From assembly GCA_021234155.1 (NCBI GenBank), contig JAJEKV010000001.1, positions 36,628,826 through 36,692,825 on the forward strand: a stretch of 64,000 nt of DNA, written 5' to 3'. The position numbers and the translations under genes were made by a program. The notes beneath the pieces were generated by a model, which saw only the letters and a program-made list of their open reading frames with translations, did not search any database and was not told the origin of the DNA. Within the stretch, counting starts at the first letter, position 1. Each line of letters begins with the position of its first letter. The stretch is from Isoetes taiwanensis. Lineage: Eukaryota; Streptophyta; Lycopodiopsida; Isoetales; Isoetaceae. Below are positions 11,985 to 24,325 of this stretch, piece by piece.

Positions 11985-12265
11985 TTAGTTGTTAAGCTAG
12001 AGTTAGTTTTACTTTGGTACAGTTTAGAATAGAAGTGTGCTTATTATGGATGTTAGATCATGAGAAGTGTGCTTATTGTTAAGCTAGAGTTAGTTTTACT
12101 TTGGTACAGTTGCTTATCATGGATGTTAGATCATGAGAAGTGTGCTTATTATGGATGTTAGATCATGGAAGATTGTGACATTATGGAATATCTGCCTAAT
12201 GATCTTACATCCAATGGGAGATTGTGACATTATGGAATATCTGCCTAATGATCTTACATCCAATA
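11985..12265. repeat. Local tandem duplications after the gag relic
   Basis: Two short duplications lie here. A segment starting GTTAAGCTAGAGTTAGTTTT occurs near 11992 and again near 12079. A 49-bp unit starting GATTGTGACATTATGG occurs at 12171 and 12220. The unit is preceded by a GTGGGAGATTGTGA-like purine stretch, which resembles a polypurine tract plus LTR start, so this may be the remains of a Copia 3' end. Confidence 0.75.
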
Positions 12266-12804
12266 GGTCAGGATGACCTTTGGAGTGAATCGACACCATG
12301 AAGCGGTGCATCTCCTATGTAATCTGAGTGAGCAAGCAGAGATTCTCATGGAGTCAAGCAATATGTCTTCTATTTCATAATTTATATCACAATGTGGAAG
12401 TCCTATGCCGTAAATAGATATCGCACATTTTACTCCTATCGTGGAAAACTAGCCTTAATCTGCCGTTTCTTCGCACCTACAATCCACTAAAAACCATCCC
12501 GTGCTGTTAACTTTTCTCTCGCAAATGGCAAGGTAAAAACCATTACAATGCAAACAGCAATGTTCAGAAAATTTGCGTGCGCAAGAAAATGAATGCCATG
12601 ACTACCACTGAGAATAGCTACTAACATGGAATTAATGTTCCAGGTGTTTTAAGTTGCTCGTAGATGTATTGTATCACAAAGCACAAGCAGTCCCTTAGGA
12701 AAATGACTGCAGCCAAACAAGGCAATTTCGATCATAAAGAATTGAACAATTATAAGATATACATGGGATCTGTACACAAGAAATTGTAACCCCTCAAATA
12801 ATTC

Positions 12805-15800
12805 TCATAGCTGAAGTGCCAAATCTGGCTGTTGGGATCCAGTTTGCGCCCTTGAAGTACTGGGTCTTGGAGAGGCAGATGACTGTGCTTGTTGCTCTGA
12901 CCGAATCGTGCTTGAAGATGAATGCCAGATTTGAGAACCTGAAGGCGGGTTGCAGTTAACAAAGGCTGCTGGGTAAATAAAATCGTGAGCTTTTAGAGGA
13001 TGCTGCTGAACGGCATAGTTTCCTTGACTGTTAACTTGTTGCACCTTAGAAGAAAGGTCATCTGGCTTCTGAAAAAACTGTTGCTGCTGCTGCAAACCCA
13101 TTAATTTCAGCACTCTATCCCGTAATACAAAATCATCCCCATGAGCTTCATTTGAAACCATTTTGCCATCTTCCTTGATGCATCCTGGCTGCATGCTAGA
13201 GTTGCCAAGAAAAGGAACAGTGCATCCAGCTTGCGCAGAAGAACTAACAAAAAGTGGTGTTCTTCTTGCTGAAGGTGGGGATTCAATAGTACCATTCACA
13301 TCCAATGCAATGTTTAGATCCTGGGAAAACATAGTCTCGGGGCCTCTGGATTGGATCTTCCAGCCACTATCCGTAAAAGCTTGTGGGGGAGCATCAACAT
13401 CCCGACTTCCCCTAGACATGTCCACAGCAGTTTGGCTTGAGCAAGGTAAAGATTTTAATGGCATGACTGGGTTTCTCGTTTCTGAACGTGATCCATCAAA
13501 AAACTGAGGTTCATGAGGGAGAGGTTTTGTTGAGGCCCCCTGCACATCTCTTGTTGCATTTTGAAACATGTAAGGCATAGGCGATACCTCCCTTTGTGGT
13601 CCATCAGAACCCTCTGCAGATAATTGAGATGCATTTGAGCCCATTCTATGCAACATAACATCATGTACTGCAGCTACACTTTTCTCAGTATGTTTTGAAG
13701 GGGTCATTCCAGAACTGGTTGGATTGACTTCAATGAAGCCTGCAACTTGAGGAGCCGGAACAGAATTCAAATTTATTGCACTAAGGTTTCTTGATGATGG
13801 TTGCCCCGTCCATCCTGCAGGAAAGACGCCATGCATGTTTTGAAGAGGACCCCCTATCATGTTTCCAGTTCTCGTTGGGAAGTGCATTACACCCATAGAA
13901 GGGCCTGCAGTATGAGCATCCGAGAATGCATTAGAGAAGGCATTACTTCTAGGTCCCATAGCTGTATCAGCACCCCCTTTAGGTAAGGAAGCTACATGAC
14001 CGGGCAGAGAAGGTGGCCTAGTCTGTAGAACAGGATGCTGATCAGTAACTGATGTCCTGAGATCTTCTGCAACCCCCTGTGTTTGCAAGCCTTGCAACCG
14101 TTGTATTGAGAGGACTCTTTGAATCTTTTTCTCCACGTGTGAACGTACAGCAGACCCAAAATTTGCACCGAATTGAGAAAGACTGTGGACATAAGAAGAT
14201 GCTGGCTGATTTCCAACCTGCCAAGCAGTTGTAGTTTTAGAAACTGTTCATTATCATAGAGGTTGTAAATCCAATTAACTATACTTACTGCCATTAGCGA
14301 TATCGAGTTCATGCTATAATCATTATCATCCTCAAAGGGTTGGTAAGTATTTCGTCTGTTTTCCTCTGTGGAAAGTGGCCTTCGGCCATCCCTAGGAAAC
14401 CCAAACTTACCTGTTAAAATGCAAGTCACCAGTCAGTAGGGCACAATGCTGACAAGAACAAATATTTCTGAAAACTCAATTTAAATTCAACTCATGTGTT
14501 TAACTGCACAGCTATTGCTTTGCACACTTTTCAATATCTGGAGAAGAATGTAACTGAACTGCATAGAAATACTAGCTTAATTCTATGGCTATGGCATTAA
14601 TGGTTTATTTGGTTTACTGCATACAGAACAAAACTGTCATGCGAGGAATAAACAATACCATTGTTTTCAGCTAAAAATGATGAACGCTCTTTATTCTCAT
14701 CCACAATGTTAGCAGCTATTTCCAAGCAATGCGCATAACTGCCATATGTGCCATCCATAACTGCAACTTCCCTAGATGCTGCTACCACAGGGCCAGATTT
14801 GTAATATGATCCAACTCCTCCTAGCCTTCCTTCTGCCATAGCTAATACTGACCTCAGTGATTGGAACTCTTTCTGAGCAACAGCCTGAATGGCTTTAGCC
14901 TACAGAAAATTTTGATAAACCATCAGACAAAATATTACTGGCTTGTCCCAAGCTCCTGGCTTACAATATATACTGCAAATTTCTTTATTCAAGAGCAAGT
15001 AACCAACCTGTTTAAAATATATTGTTTTTGGGCCATTAAAATGCATCGCATTACTGCAAACCAAGAAAACATCTCCCTGCAAGAAAAGTACCAACACAGC
15101 ATTTTGTTATTTATTATAACACCGCGTAACTTAACCATCTGACTGTACATAGAACAGCTTACCTCAAATGACTCCAGAGACCTATAAGCTCCCTTTGATA
15201 ACTTCGTCTTCATGGTCCCAAAATCCATTGGATTCTTTATAATGTCATAATAGCCTCTAACCTGCAGTTAAGGGCAGTCCATTGAATACTTAATTAGACG
15301 AACGATTTCCTATGGCAAACTGCTAAACAGCATCGACATACCTCTTTTCCGTCAACTGGTTCAGCAAATACTCCATATGTATCCTTCCTGATTCAAGCAA
15401 ACAAAAAATCGTAAGTGACCTCGTTTGCAAAACATATAATAAAGATACCCTTAGAGAACGAGGCTTACTTCTGCAGCCTCTCAAGAATACCATCTAGCAC
15501 TGACTTGGGCGGTAAAGGAGTGACAATGGACAGTTTTAGCGCATCCTCCGTGTTCTCAATGTTGGTCCTCTGTTCAGAAAAACAGAAGCGATCACTGATG
15601 CTATGTCTTTGTCCAAAAACAGAGAGCTAAGACTTGGTACTATGTTCATTGTAAAATAAAAAAACCAAGACCTGCAGAGGCAGTACCTTTTCTGTCAGCT
15701 TCTTTGCAGGAGAAGAGATCTCCTCTTTCTGACCACCATTGGGTATATTTCCCACAACACGATCCCCTCCAGCCAAGGATCTAAGCTTGCGCTTCCTGGG

Positions 15801-16436
15801 GGGCATGGCATCCCCATTTTCTTCTTCAGGAACGGCAGAGTCAGAATGGGTTGCCAATCCGTCCTGTTTCTCGAGCCTAGAACTCCGCAGCCCCTTTTCC
15901 ACAGACCTAATTGTAGCAATTGGAGCAATTGGTGCCCCAGGTACAACCTTGGGACCCCCGTTTTGTGCAGAATCGAGCTTGGGACCACTTGGGTTACTCC
16001 GATCTCCCCGACGAGCAACAGAATCCCGACCCAAGATGACCAACTTTGGCAGTTTCTCAATTGAGCCAGAAATTGGGGAAGAAGGCAAAGGGGCTAAGAC
16101 CGTGGACGGAGTGCATTGGGAAGAAGACGAGTCCTTAGAAGAATCTGCGGCTATGCCGGATCTGGGTTTGTGGGGAAGCTTAAGGATGAGTTTCAAGTTC
16201 TTGGGCTGCTGCGGCAGATCCTGGTGGGCGGTGGAAAAATCTGCGCGGGCGATTGAAGGGTGTTGGGGCAGATCGTGGTGGGCGATTTTAGGATGCGGGT
16301 GCAGATCTTTGTGGGCGATTGGAGGAGGATTAGACTGGGTCTGCGGGGTGGAATGCTGGGTTCTACGAGGGCGGCGGTGCAGGTTAAGGGTAGAGGAAGA
16401 AGAAGATGGGGAGTAGGTGTTGTCCTTGTTCGCCAT
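12805..16436 (-). CDS. Bromodomain protein, plant BRD1/2/13 (BRD7/9-like) type
   Basis: Complete gene with eight exons, all GT-AG: 16436-15687, 15569-15469, 15387-15342, 15261-15163, 15076-15008, 14899-14659, 14410-14289, 14217-12805. Phases agree, giving 946 aa. Residues 1-250 are a Pro/Ser-rich disordered arm with a basic nuclear-localisation-like RKRK (214-217). The bromodomain is about 265-375: YYDIIKNPMDFGTM (304-317), then FLVCSNAMHFN, whose last residue (Asn346) is the acetyl-lysine-binding asparagine. The long Ser/Gln-rich C-terminal exon includes QQQQQ. Arabidopsis relatives are chromatin readers and subunits of BAS-type SWI/SNF complexes; this role is inferred from family. The start MANKD is chosen because it is the first in-frame ATG. 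No disabling change is visible. Confidence 0.9.
15008..15569 (-). other. Bromodomain-coding exons 2-5
   Basis: Four short exons (101, 46, 99 and 69 bases) separated by introns of about 80-90 bases encode the core of the bromodomain. Splice phases are 2, 0, 0, 0. The conserved ZA-loop and the acetyl-lysine asparagine are both kept. Confidence 0.88.
15687..16436 (-). other. Exon 1 of the bromodomain gene
   Basis: 750 bases, 250 codons, ending in phase 0 at a GTACTGCC donor. It encodes the low-complexity N-terminal arm (poly-Ser, His-Pro repeats) and the basic cluster. A shortened copy of its 3' part and of intron 1 occurs at 60.87-61.12 kb. An additional out-of-frame ATG lies 4 bases upstream, at 16438-16440. 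Confidence 0.88.
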
Positions 16437-16611
16437 TCATTTCAATTCTAAGGCAAGGAATTGCTTCCACCATCACCGGCACCACGGCACCGCCGGCACC
16501 GGCACCAGGAGCTCCGGCCGATCTGCCGGGCTTCTTATAAAGGGCAGATTTTTTTCCCCCTTGGCTACTCTTAGAATCTGCGAAAACTCTGTTTTCAGGA
16601 TTGAAGCAACA
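16437..16611 (-). promoter_or_regulatory. Proximal upstream / 5' UTR region of the bromodomain gene
   Basis: A short GC-rich stretch (CCGGCACCGGC-type repeats around 16480-16520) lies between the start codon and the repeat copy at 16612. I see no clear TATA element on the minus strand. The transcription start may lie inside the repeat. Confidence 0.4.
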
Positions 16612-17512
16612 GATCAGAGCTCCGGCAGATGAAAACAAAGGGCTCGTCAGAGCTGCCTGCGCCCGCGGCGCCGCCTGCCGGCCTCGCTTTCCTGTCCCTT
16701 TCCATATCAGCGGCGCCCCCACCCACCCGCCGCCTGCTTTCTACGCCTCGGATCTGGCTACGTGGCGCCATCCCTGGCGTCCGTTTAAGGTGGGCCTTCG
16801 CCGTTTTGTTTTGAGCATCTTGTGGCACCCATCATGGCCTTAGCCTCATTATTCATTTTATATTCTTTACATATATTTCTTCTTTATTTTAATTCAATTT
16901 AATTCAATTTATTTCGTTTATTTATATCCTTTTGTTTTTTGCTTGGACTCCATAAACTGTCCCACATGTTGCTTGCGTTTGGTCCACCTAATGGCTCCCC
17001 ACATGTTGGTGTTGGTCTCTCTACACATGTTTCCTTTCTTGGTTTTTACCAAGCCTTCCTTGCCCACCAACACTGGATCACAACATGTTCTCGTCTTTGT
17101 GCGTCCCTGGCATTCCATGGATTCAGCATTGTCACATCTCCTCATGCTGCTCATCTATCAACATCTCCCTTATACCTACCATTGTGCCAATTCTAGCCTT
17201 CGTCGTGCTATGCCTGTAGCTTTTGTAGCCTATAAATATGTTGTTGGCCCACGACAAAGGTTATCCACCCCAAGTCTTTCAAGCAAGCTTATAGCTCAGA
17301 ACTCACCGTGCAGCATGACAGGAGCTGGATATAGCGGCTAGGTAAACACCAAGAATAATAAACGTTCATCAATGTAAAAAGTTTTACCACTGCGACCTTA
17401 TTGCCATGCAACATAAATGAGGAATGTTTACAACCATACGAATGAATTCGTCCTTGAAATAATGTATATGCCACATGCAATAGTCAAGGTTGATGTGTTA
17501 GCCTAGCCCTTA
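16612..17512 (+). repeat. Dispersed repeat D, copy 1 (possible solo LTR)
   Basis: About 0.9 kb is repeated at 21985-22852 in the same orientation, from AGATCAGAGCTC to CTTAGGGCTAACA. It contains a TATAAATA box on the plus strand near 17231 and ends in CA, so a solo LTR is possible; I cannot fix the left end. This copy keeps many CpG sites (16640-16760) where copy 2 has TpG or CpA. It lies just upstream of the bromodomain gene. Confidence 0.8.
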
Positions 17513-17579
17513 GGGCTAACAATATTGAAATAGATTCGACTTTTTTTGACATCGTTTATTTCTAAGGTGACACGGCGAA

Positions 17580-18730
17580 CATGTGGGTGCACATACTTGG
17601 AGGTGGTAGTCTAGATGTGTCATGCTTAGATTAGCATTTAGATGTAGAGTTCAGGTTTAGTGGAAATCTAGGATTAGGATTTGAGATCTCGGGCTATATA
17701 GTTCACTTACTTATTTGCATTGAGGTTTGATCTCAATATTGAAAAGCCTCTTTCTATCACTTCTTGTCAATATTCTTTTGTCCTATTTATGCTTTGATCA
17801 TAAGAACTGCAGTTCCAAGGTGGATGCCAAGAGCCCCTTTCCGTAACACGGTCACTAATGCTAGGTCTCGTGTAGACTTAAGACTCTAACCATTACTTGC
17901 TGAGACTTTTCTCAAGAAGTACTACACCGTCTTGCATAAATCTCTGCAATAGGCTGCCCCTTTTTTTTAGCACCATCCTGCATAAATCTATGTAAATACA
18001 CGAACCACTGCTCAGGAATGCTCAATAGAAATACCAAAGACATTGAATGCAACACTAAATAACTCTCTCTGCAGCACTAAAAAATGATCCTAGGGAAGAA
18101 TAGGATCTCGGTAGAACCTCCATTTTGTTGCCATATTTCCCGACTCCGCAAACAGGTGGCCTCAAAAGGAAGAGATCAGTTTGATGTTGCTACATCATGA
18201 ATCAAACAGAAGGGATTGGAATGAAGCAAGAGACTCAATAATTAATTGGGCCCTAAAAATCCACCCAGATCATGTGGAGGCTGCCACCATCCGCAAAATC
18301 GTGGAGCAAGGGGAAGAGGAGGAGCTCATGCTCCTCAAAATCTTTTAGATAATGCACCTCTTCATCTCCACCATTCATTTTTTACTCTTTATCCCAACCC
18401 TTCTCTTACCTCCAAATTCACCTCTTCATCTCGGCCTTAGAACATGCAGCATCAACCATTAACAAAATTATCTAAGGGCCTTTATATATTGAGCCCTTTT
18501 ACAATATCGCAAACTAATCTTCTTCACACACATCTACCCCCAATTTTCTTTTTCCTTTGTTCATGTTGACTGGGTGCCAAAATCCCGATCAACAGAGGCC
18601 TTTAACCTGTTTCGGTCCCAAGTCAAGCCCATCTGTGATCTTCATGGACCAACCCGGGGATTGCCACGAGCTATGCAGAAGCCTTCGACGAGGGTCTATT
18701 CTAGCTATCACTAACGAGCTCCTCTCGCTA
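17580..18730 (+). repeat. Dispersed repeat E, copy 1 (contiguous form)
   Basis: This stretch is repeated further right in two pieces: 17590-17790 matches 27740-27945, and 17800-18730 matches 31295-32251. It has a TATATATT-like box near 18485 followed by a pyrimidine-rich leader and a segment starting TTGACTGGGTGCCAAAATCC. It looks like an LTR-plus-leader of a retroelement without recognisable coding capacity. Confidence 0.75.
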
Positions 18731-19320
18731 GTTGGGGATGTCCAGAAGGGTCAAGGGGTTAGAGTCCCTCTAAATCGGAATTGAGATGTGCTCGCTCAGT
18801 CCCTAGGCTGGATCGGGTCTAGGGGTTTCTTAAAGCAGTCCAAATCTACAAATATCAAGGGATTTCTAAACTCTACACACAGTTGGATCGTCGAGGTGTA
18901 CGCCTTGGCGAGATTTGCTGTGGCGTTCCACGTATTTTATATGCTATACATACAAAATACATGACACGTCACCTTGGGTATGTAATGGTAGATTAACCCT
19001 TTAGGGGGATTAGGAAATGGGACATAGTTAGCTATGCTAAAATTACATTACATTAACTAAATAAGCTGATTATGCAATCTTAGCTAATTAATAACTAAGT
19101 ATGTTAAATAATTATTAATTTAGCTTATTAGCAAGTGCCACTTGGACCAAATTGATTGGCCCTAATGGACTTGCTAATCCAGGGGTAATCAAATTGGGAA
19201 TCCACTCCAATTTTGCTCCAAATCGATTTGGGGGATTTGGGAGAAGAGTAGCATCTTATTCAAACCTTGTTCAAATCAGAGAGATGGAAAACCTAAGAGA
19301 CAATGGGTCCAGTCAGGATG
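18731..19320. other. Unassigned sequence between repeat E and LTR F
   Basis: No gene seen. It may be the continuation of repeat E or the outer part of LTR F. It becomes AT-rich after 19020. Confidence 0.4.
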
Positions 19321-19324
19321 CCGG

Positions 19325-20408
19325 TTAGTGCGTAGATGGCTTGAGTTTTTAGCTAAAATTAACCCTTAGATGAATGGTTAATCTTTTATTGTTGTTAAGT
19401 TGAGACTAGGGATGGATATAGTTCTTTTGCTCTACCTCTTGTGCTTGTGGGATAAGTAGAGACCTACAGACTTGTAGGAATAAGGATGTTTCTAGCTAGA
19501 ATCCCATAAATCCCAATAAATGTGGCTTGTGCACAAGAACCCACCCTGGATGATATACCATGATTGAGCACCATACAACGGACACAATAGTAGCCTTGTT
19601 GCGCATTGCTACTGGGGCTCATGTAGTGTGCTAGGCTTATAGTCAGTCACTGCGCGTGAGTCGGGTATGGGTCAGACACCTCCTGAATCGCAAGTATCAC
19701 CTGTAGGGCATCATGGGGACTCGATAGGTATGGCTGAGGTCGACCTATGGATTTTGGGGGTTAAGTCGGGTATGGATGTGTGTGTTGCCACAGTCCTCTA
19801 GCCACCCATGGCCGGAAAGGGGATTTGTCCCATTCCTGCCTCATCGGACCAAGGAGATGCAACCTGAAGTAATCTCATATGGTGACTCCATGAAATTACG
19901 TCTCCAAAAGGCTACAATCACGCCATAGCATGTTTCAGCCTATGTGCAAAGTGTGCACAGGAGGGGTGGATGGAGTGGACTATTGCTTTTATACCAGCCA
20001 ACGCCATTGTCATGATTCCGTTTGTTGTTATCAAGAGATCCTGACTGTCAGTCGACCTCCTTCGAGTCTGAGCCCAGGGTAGAATCCTTCATTCATGATG
20101 CATTTTATATATTATGTTAGTATATGTTGATGTTGCCTTGATGATGGATAGGCCACCCTTCGATGTGGTATCTTATTTTATATGTGTTGTTGCTAGTGCT
20201 AACATGTATGTACGCTTCCACCGTATAGAATATCCCAGAGAAGGCATGGGACGAATGACATCTCCGTGTCCTTCACTCGAATACTTGGCCACCATGGGTG
20301 GTCTGAGTTAGACGGAGGGCCTTTTCCTTGGTGATCGAGTCATTATGGAAGGGGAATTTCCTGTATTTATATGATGGAGCATCGTACAGGTTTGGGGAGC
20401 GTCACAAT
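19325..20408 (+). repeat. LTR F (5' LTR), left boundary approximate
   Basis: This segment matches 32252-33420 in inverted orientation. It ends GGGGAGCGTCACA and is followed by one base and a perfect primer-binding site, which fixes it as a 5' LTR. The left end is where homology fades, so the start is uncertain by tens to hundreds of bases. Confidence 0.75.
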
Positions 20409-20409
20409 G

Positions 20410-20422
20410 GTATCAGAGCCAT
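20410..20422 (+). promoter_or_regulatory. Primer-binding site behind LTR F
   Basis: TGGTATCAGAGCC, complementary to the 3' end of initiator tRNA-Met, one base after the LTR. Confidence 0.9.
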
Positions 20423-21970
20423 GATCTCGATAAGATCGGATCGTAGCACTAGCCATACCCTAATTAGTTAGATCGAATAGTTCGTAGTGAGAGCTAAAGT
20501 AGAAAATCCTCTTAAAATCTTGTGTGATATGCCCAAGTAGCTTAGGTGTCTTATTAGAAAAGAGAAAGGTAGGAGCAAAAGGAGGGAGCATGTTGAGGAT
20601 GGGCCATAAAGAGGTCACTTGCTCCCGGAGGCCATAACTTTTTGTAGGAAGTTCAGATGAAGGCAATTTTGGCGTTTTACGTAGAGGACACTTGAATTAG
20701 CTAAAAGCCTCAAAAGTTTAGGGTTTCTAAAAAGTTGCGCTACTATACATTTTTTAGTTTAGAATTCAATTTTAAATGCGAAAAATACCAGTAGCACAAC
20801 ACTTATTTATTTTTAATTTATACGCTTTCAAAAAAAGTTAATCTAAAAGCTTCTTCTTTTTTCTTATATGTTTTTTTCGTCCTCTATTTCTGCTCCTTGG
20901 CCGCCATAGCCATCGTACATCGGCCATAGCCACCATATTCCAAACTCTTCACCATACCTCTGCCATATGCATAGCCAGGCATGACCTAGTCTTCTCCGTC
21001 GTGACCACCCTCTTCCTACGCATGCCCCGCAGAAAACAAATCCAAAGCTTTGCGTTTTGCACACTACCCCAACTTTTTGCAAAACTAGGGTTCAAACTAG
21101 CCGATGGCCCTGAAGTGATTGACCTCATTCTCAATCAGCTAGCCCACTGCTTCTTGCTTGGATTCCAGATATGTTATCATGTATTCCATCCGATCGAACA
21201 ATTTTTGCATAAGCCCAATGCCATGGGCGCTAGCTACACACTTCTAGAGCAATCCGACCAAGTCTTGACTCTTATCAATTATTACCCTCCTCAGTTTGAG
21301 ACCGTCAGTGTTGCTGAGCTTGCAAGGATGGAAGCACAATGGGTATGGAGCTGGCACTGGAGCAGACGCCCAAGAAGTAGCAAAGGGTGACCCTAAGGTT
21401 AGGGGCATCCAGTACTTTTACCTGGGTGACGAGGACTGCATCATGGAAGGGAGTAGTTTTTCCATACCCCTATATCCATATGACGAGACCAGTCAGAAGT
21501 TTGTGTGGGAAGGTATCCCTACATACTTTACTCCTAACCCATGAGCAGGAGATGACAACCCACTCTGATGGGTATAAGGCGGAGATGAATAAGAGGATTA
21601 GCCTCCGTCAGGCACGGAAAAGTCATGCCCAAAAGGAACGTGAACGAACGACCAAGCGGGATGCTGACAAGCTAGGCGTGGGTCCTTCAAGAAGGAGAAT
21701 CAAGTTCATTGCCAAGAAGCTTGAGAAGAAGAACTATAAGGCAGACCTCCAAGTTATGTGTGGAGTGAGCAAGACCAGGTCGGCAAATCAGAGACGGCAA
21801 CAGATTCAAGAAGCTAGGCTCTAATCCCCTGGAGCCAAGCTCTTCCCCAAGCTGGGGCTGCCCCAAAGAAGCCTCATAGATGGGGGCTGGGCACAGTAGC
21901 CTTGCGAGAGATCAGCAAGTATCAGAGGTCCACATAACTTTTGATCCTAAGTTACCCTTTCAAAGATTAG
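20423..21970 (+). mobile_element. Internal region of LTR-F element, unidentified coding relics
   Basis: Downstream of the primer-binding site are two open stretches that I do not recognise. 21001-21390 gives a hydrophobic peptide including PEVIDLILNQLAHCF. 21387-21824 ends in a very basic segment (GPSRRRIKFIAKKLEKKNY), which could be a nucleocapsid-like tail of gag; that is a guess. No protease, integrase or reverse transcriptase motif is visible and no 3' LTR is found, so the element is either non-autonomous or truncated by repeat D copy 2. A short repeat, TTACCCTTTCAAAGAT, occurs twice near 21950-21985. Confidence 0.5.
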
Positions 21971-21984
21971 TTACCCTTTCAAAG

Positions 21985-22852
21985 ATCAGAGCTCTGGCAG
22001 ATGAAAACAAAGGGCTCGTCAGAGCTGCCTGCACCCGCGACGTCGCTTGCTGGCCTCGTTTTCCTATCCCTTTCTATATCAGTGGCGCTCCCACCCACCT
22101 GCCGCCTGCTTTCTATGCCTGGGATCTGGCTACATGGCGCGATCCCTGTCGTCCATTTAAGGTAGGCCTTCACCGTTTTGTTTTGAGCATCTTGTGGCAC
22201 CATAGCCTCCTTATTCATTTTATATTCTTTATATATATTTCTTCTTTATTTTAATTCAATTTATTTTCTTTATTTATATCCTTTGTTTTTTGCTTGGACT
22301 CCATAAACTGTCCCACATGTTGCTTGCGTTTGGTTCACCTAATGGCTCCCCACATATTGATGTTGGTCTTCTACACATATTTCCTTTCTTGGTTTTTACC
22401 AAGCATTCCTTGCCCACCAATACTGGATCACAACATGTTCTCGTCTTTGTGCATCCCTGGCATTCCATGGATTCAGCATTGTCACATCTCCTCAGGCTGC
22501 TCAACTATCAACATCTCCCTTATACCTACCATTGTGCCAATTCTAGCCTTCGTCTTGCTATGCCTGTAGCTTTTGTAGCCTATAAATATGTGCCCACGAC
22601 AAAGTTTATCCACCCCAAGACTTTCAATCAAGCTTATAGCTCAGAACTCGCCGTGCAGCACATGAGCTGGATATACTAGATAAACACCAAGAATAATAAA
22701 CGTTCATCAATGTAAAAAGTTTTACTACGACGACCTAATTGCCATGCAACATAAATGAGGAACATTTACAACCATAAGAATGAATTCGTCCTTGAAATCA
22801 TGTATATGCCACATGCAATAGTCAAGGTTGATGTGTTAGCCCTTAGGGCTAA
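21985..22852 (+). repeat. Dispersed repeat D, copy 2
   Basis: Second copy of the 0.9-kb repeat upstream of the bromodomain gene. Compared with copy 1, most differences in the GC-rich head are C-to-T or G-to-A at CpG-type sites, as expected for a methylated, decaying copy. It ends in the palindromic TTAGCCCTTAGGGCTAA. Confidence 0.82.
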
Positions 22853-22859
22853 CATATAT

Positions 22860-23090
22860 AGCATAATAACAGGGGGTTGCTTTTTGTATTTTCGTACTTT
22901 TCCCTAAGGTTTTTATATGATTTCATGGTGTATTCTTGTGGATGTGCTAATGCGCATCGAGAGTGCGCATACACACTCCTTATTTTTTTATGGCACTTGC
23001 CAATGGTCTAACCCCTTCAAAAAAAAAAAATGATTCATGGCATGCAGAGCTCGAGAGGTATTGCTTTAGGGTTTTGCTTTAGGATTTTTC
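22860..23090. other. No gene seen
   Basis: Short spacer with an A-run near 23021. Nothing recognisable. Confidence 0.4.
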
Positions 23091-23099
23091 AGCCGGAAT

Positions 23100-24130
23100 A
23101 TAATGATGGAGAATCTAAATGGCGGGCCTCTCGCAGATGGCGGGGTTAGATTTCGATTTAAACGGCGACCCCTTCGTGGCTGTTACGGACGAGGGCAGAT
23201 GGAATTGGCAGGAAGGGCTTTCTCCTTATCTCCAAGAAACATCTCGATTGCATCTTTGAGATTTAAGGATTTATGTTTAATTGCTACATATTCTTGCAGA
23301 TAATCTGAAATCCATTAGGAAGGTAGTGCATTTACTTACCTCTGGTGTTAAAGAATTGGCATTCCCCCATTATTGAGTCGGCAAAGATTTTTCAGAGAAT
23401 GGTAATTATAGAGGACAACCAGATGCTTATGACATGGTTTATTATCTTCTTTACTTTCAATTCTCAGGCAAGAGGCTTATTGAAGATGTCACGTGCGATT
23501 CGACATTTTGCTTCTCTGCAGTGTAATCTGAACATTTTTAGGAAAAGCATGCTTCACCATATACTTCAAGACATTTGTGCAGGTCTGAAACATAGGCGGC
23601 CTAAGTTGTGGCAGTAGCCAAATTTCTGCAATTAGATGTCCATCTTGTTGACACTGCATTCTCTCATTTCAATTCTCATATACGTTCATGCAGTTGAGAA
23701 TAGATGACAGCTTATGCATATTAGGCAGATGGCGAATCAACTTATCTCTGGTGTTAACTATTTGGTTTTCCTTCATTATTAAGTCGGCAAAGATTTTTCA
23801 TACAATGGTGATTAGTGAAGATGCCAGGTATGATTTTATATTTTGGTTCTCTGTAGTGTTTTAGGTGATAGTCTTTGAATGCCACATACTTCAAGAACAT
23901 TTTTAGGAAAACATCTGTATACTTCAAGATGCACCATCATCTATGCAGGTCCGAAATATATGGGCTGTCTAATTTATGGTAGTTGTCAGATACTATACTT
24001 CAAGACGTCCCATCATCTGTGCAGGTCCAAAATATAGGTTGCATAATTTATGACATTAGTCAAACATCTGCAATTAGATGTCCATCTTGACAGTACATTC
24101 TCTCATATAAAGTTTCATAGACGTCTGATC
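23100..24130 (+). pseudogene. Unidentified host-gene fragment with internal duplication
   Basis: Exon-like pieces on the plus strand can be read but not identified. An ATG-initiated stretch at 23137 encodes MAGLDFDLNGDPFVAVTDEG and is open for 40 codons. After an acceptor-like TTCTTGCAG at 23299, DNLKSIRKVVHLLTSGVKEL is read to a stop. A second, poorer copy of that piece starts near 23730, and the following non-coding part (CTGCAATTAGATGTCCATCTTG) also recurs near 23625 and 24070. This is a decayed, locally duplicated gene fragment of unknown identity. Confidence 0.4.
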
Positions 24131-24325
24131 TGTTTTGTGCCATCAGATTCTAGAAGCACCTTCTTGAAGGGGCTAACTCATCAAGGCTATAGAATCCCTC
24201 TTTACCTCCAACACTAAAAGATGAGCCTGCTTTCTATATCTAAATTTTGCAAAACTTCTACCATGGACCTACTTATTAGTTATACTGTTCATTTAATATA
24301 AGATGTGCTTTTTATGGTAGGCAGG

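Noticed and set aside
12805-14136. Separate 443-residue gene within the last exon of the bromodomain gene
   Set aside because: The frame starts at a GTG inside exon 8 and continues upstream to a proper acceptor at 14217.
15739-16416. Plus-strand 225-codon open frame
   Set aside because: It is antisense to exon 1 of the bromodomain gene and its composition is explained by the Pro/Ser-rich codons there.
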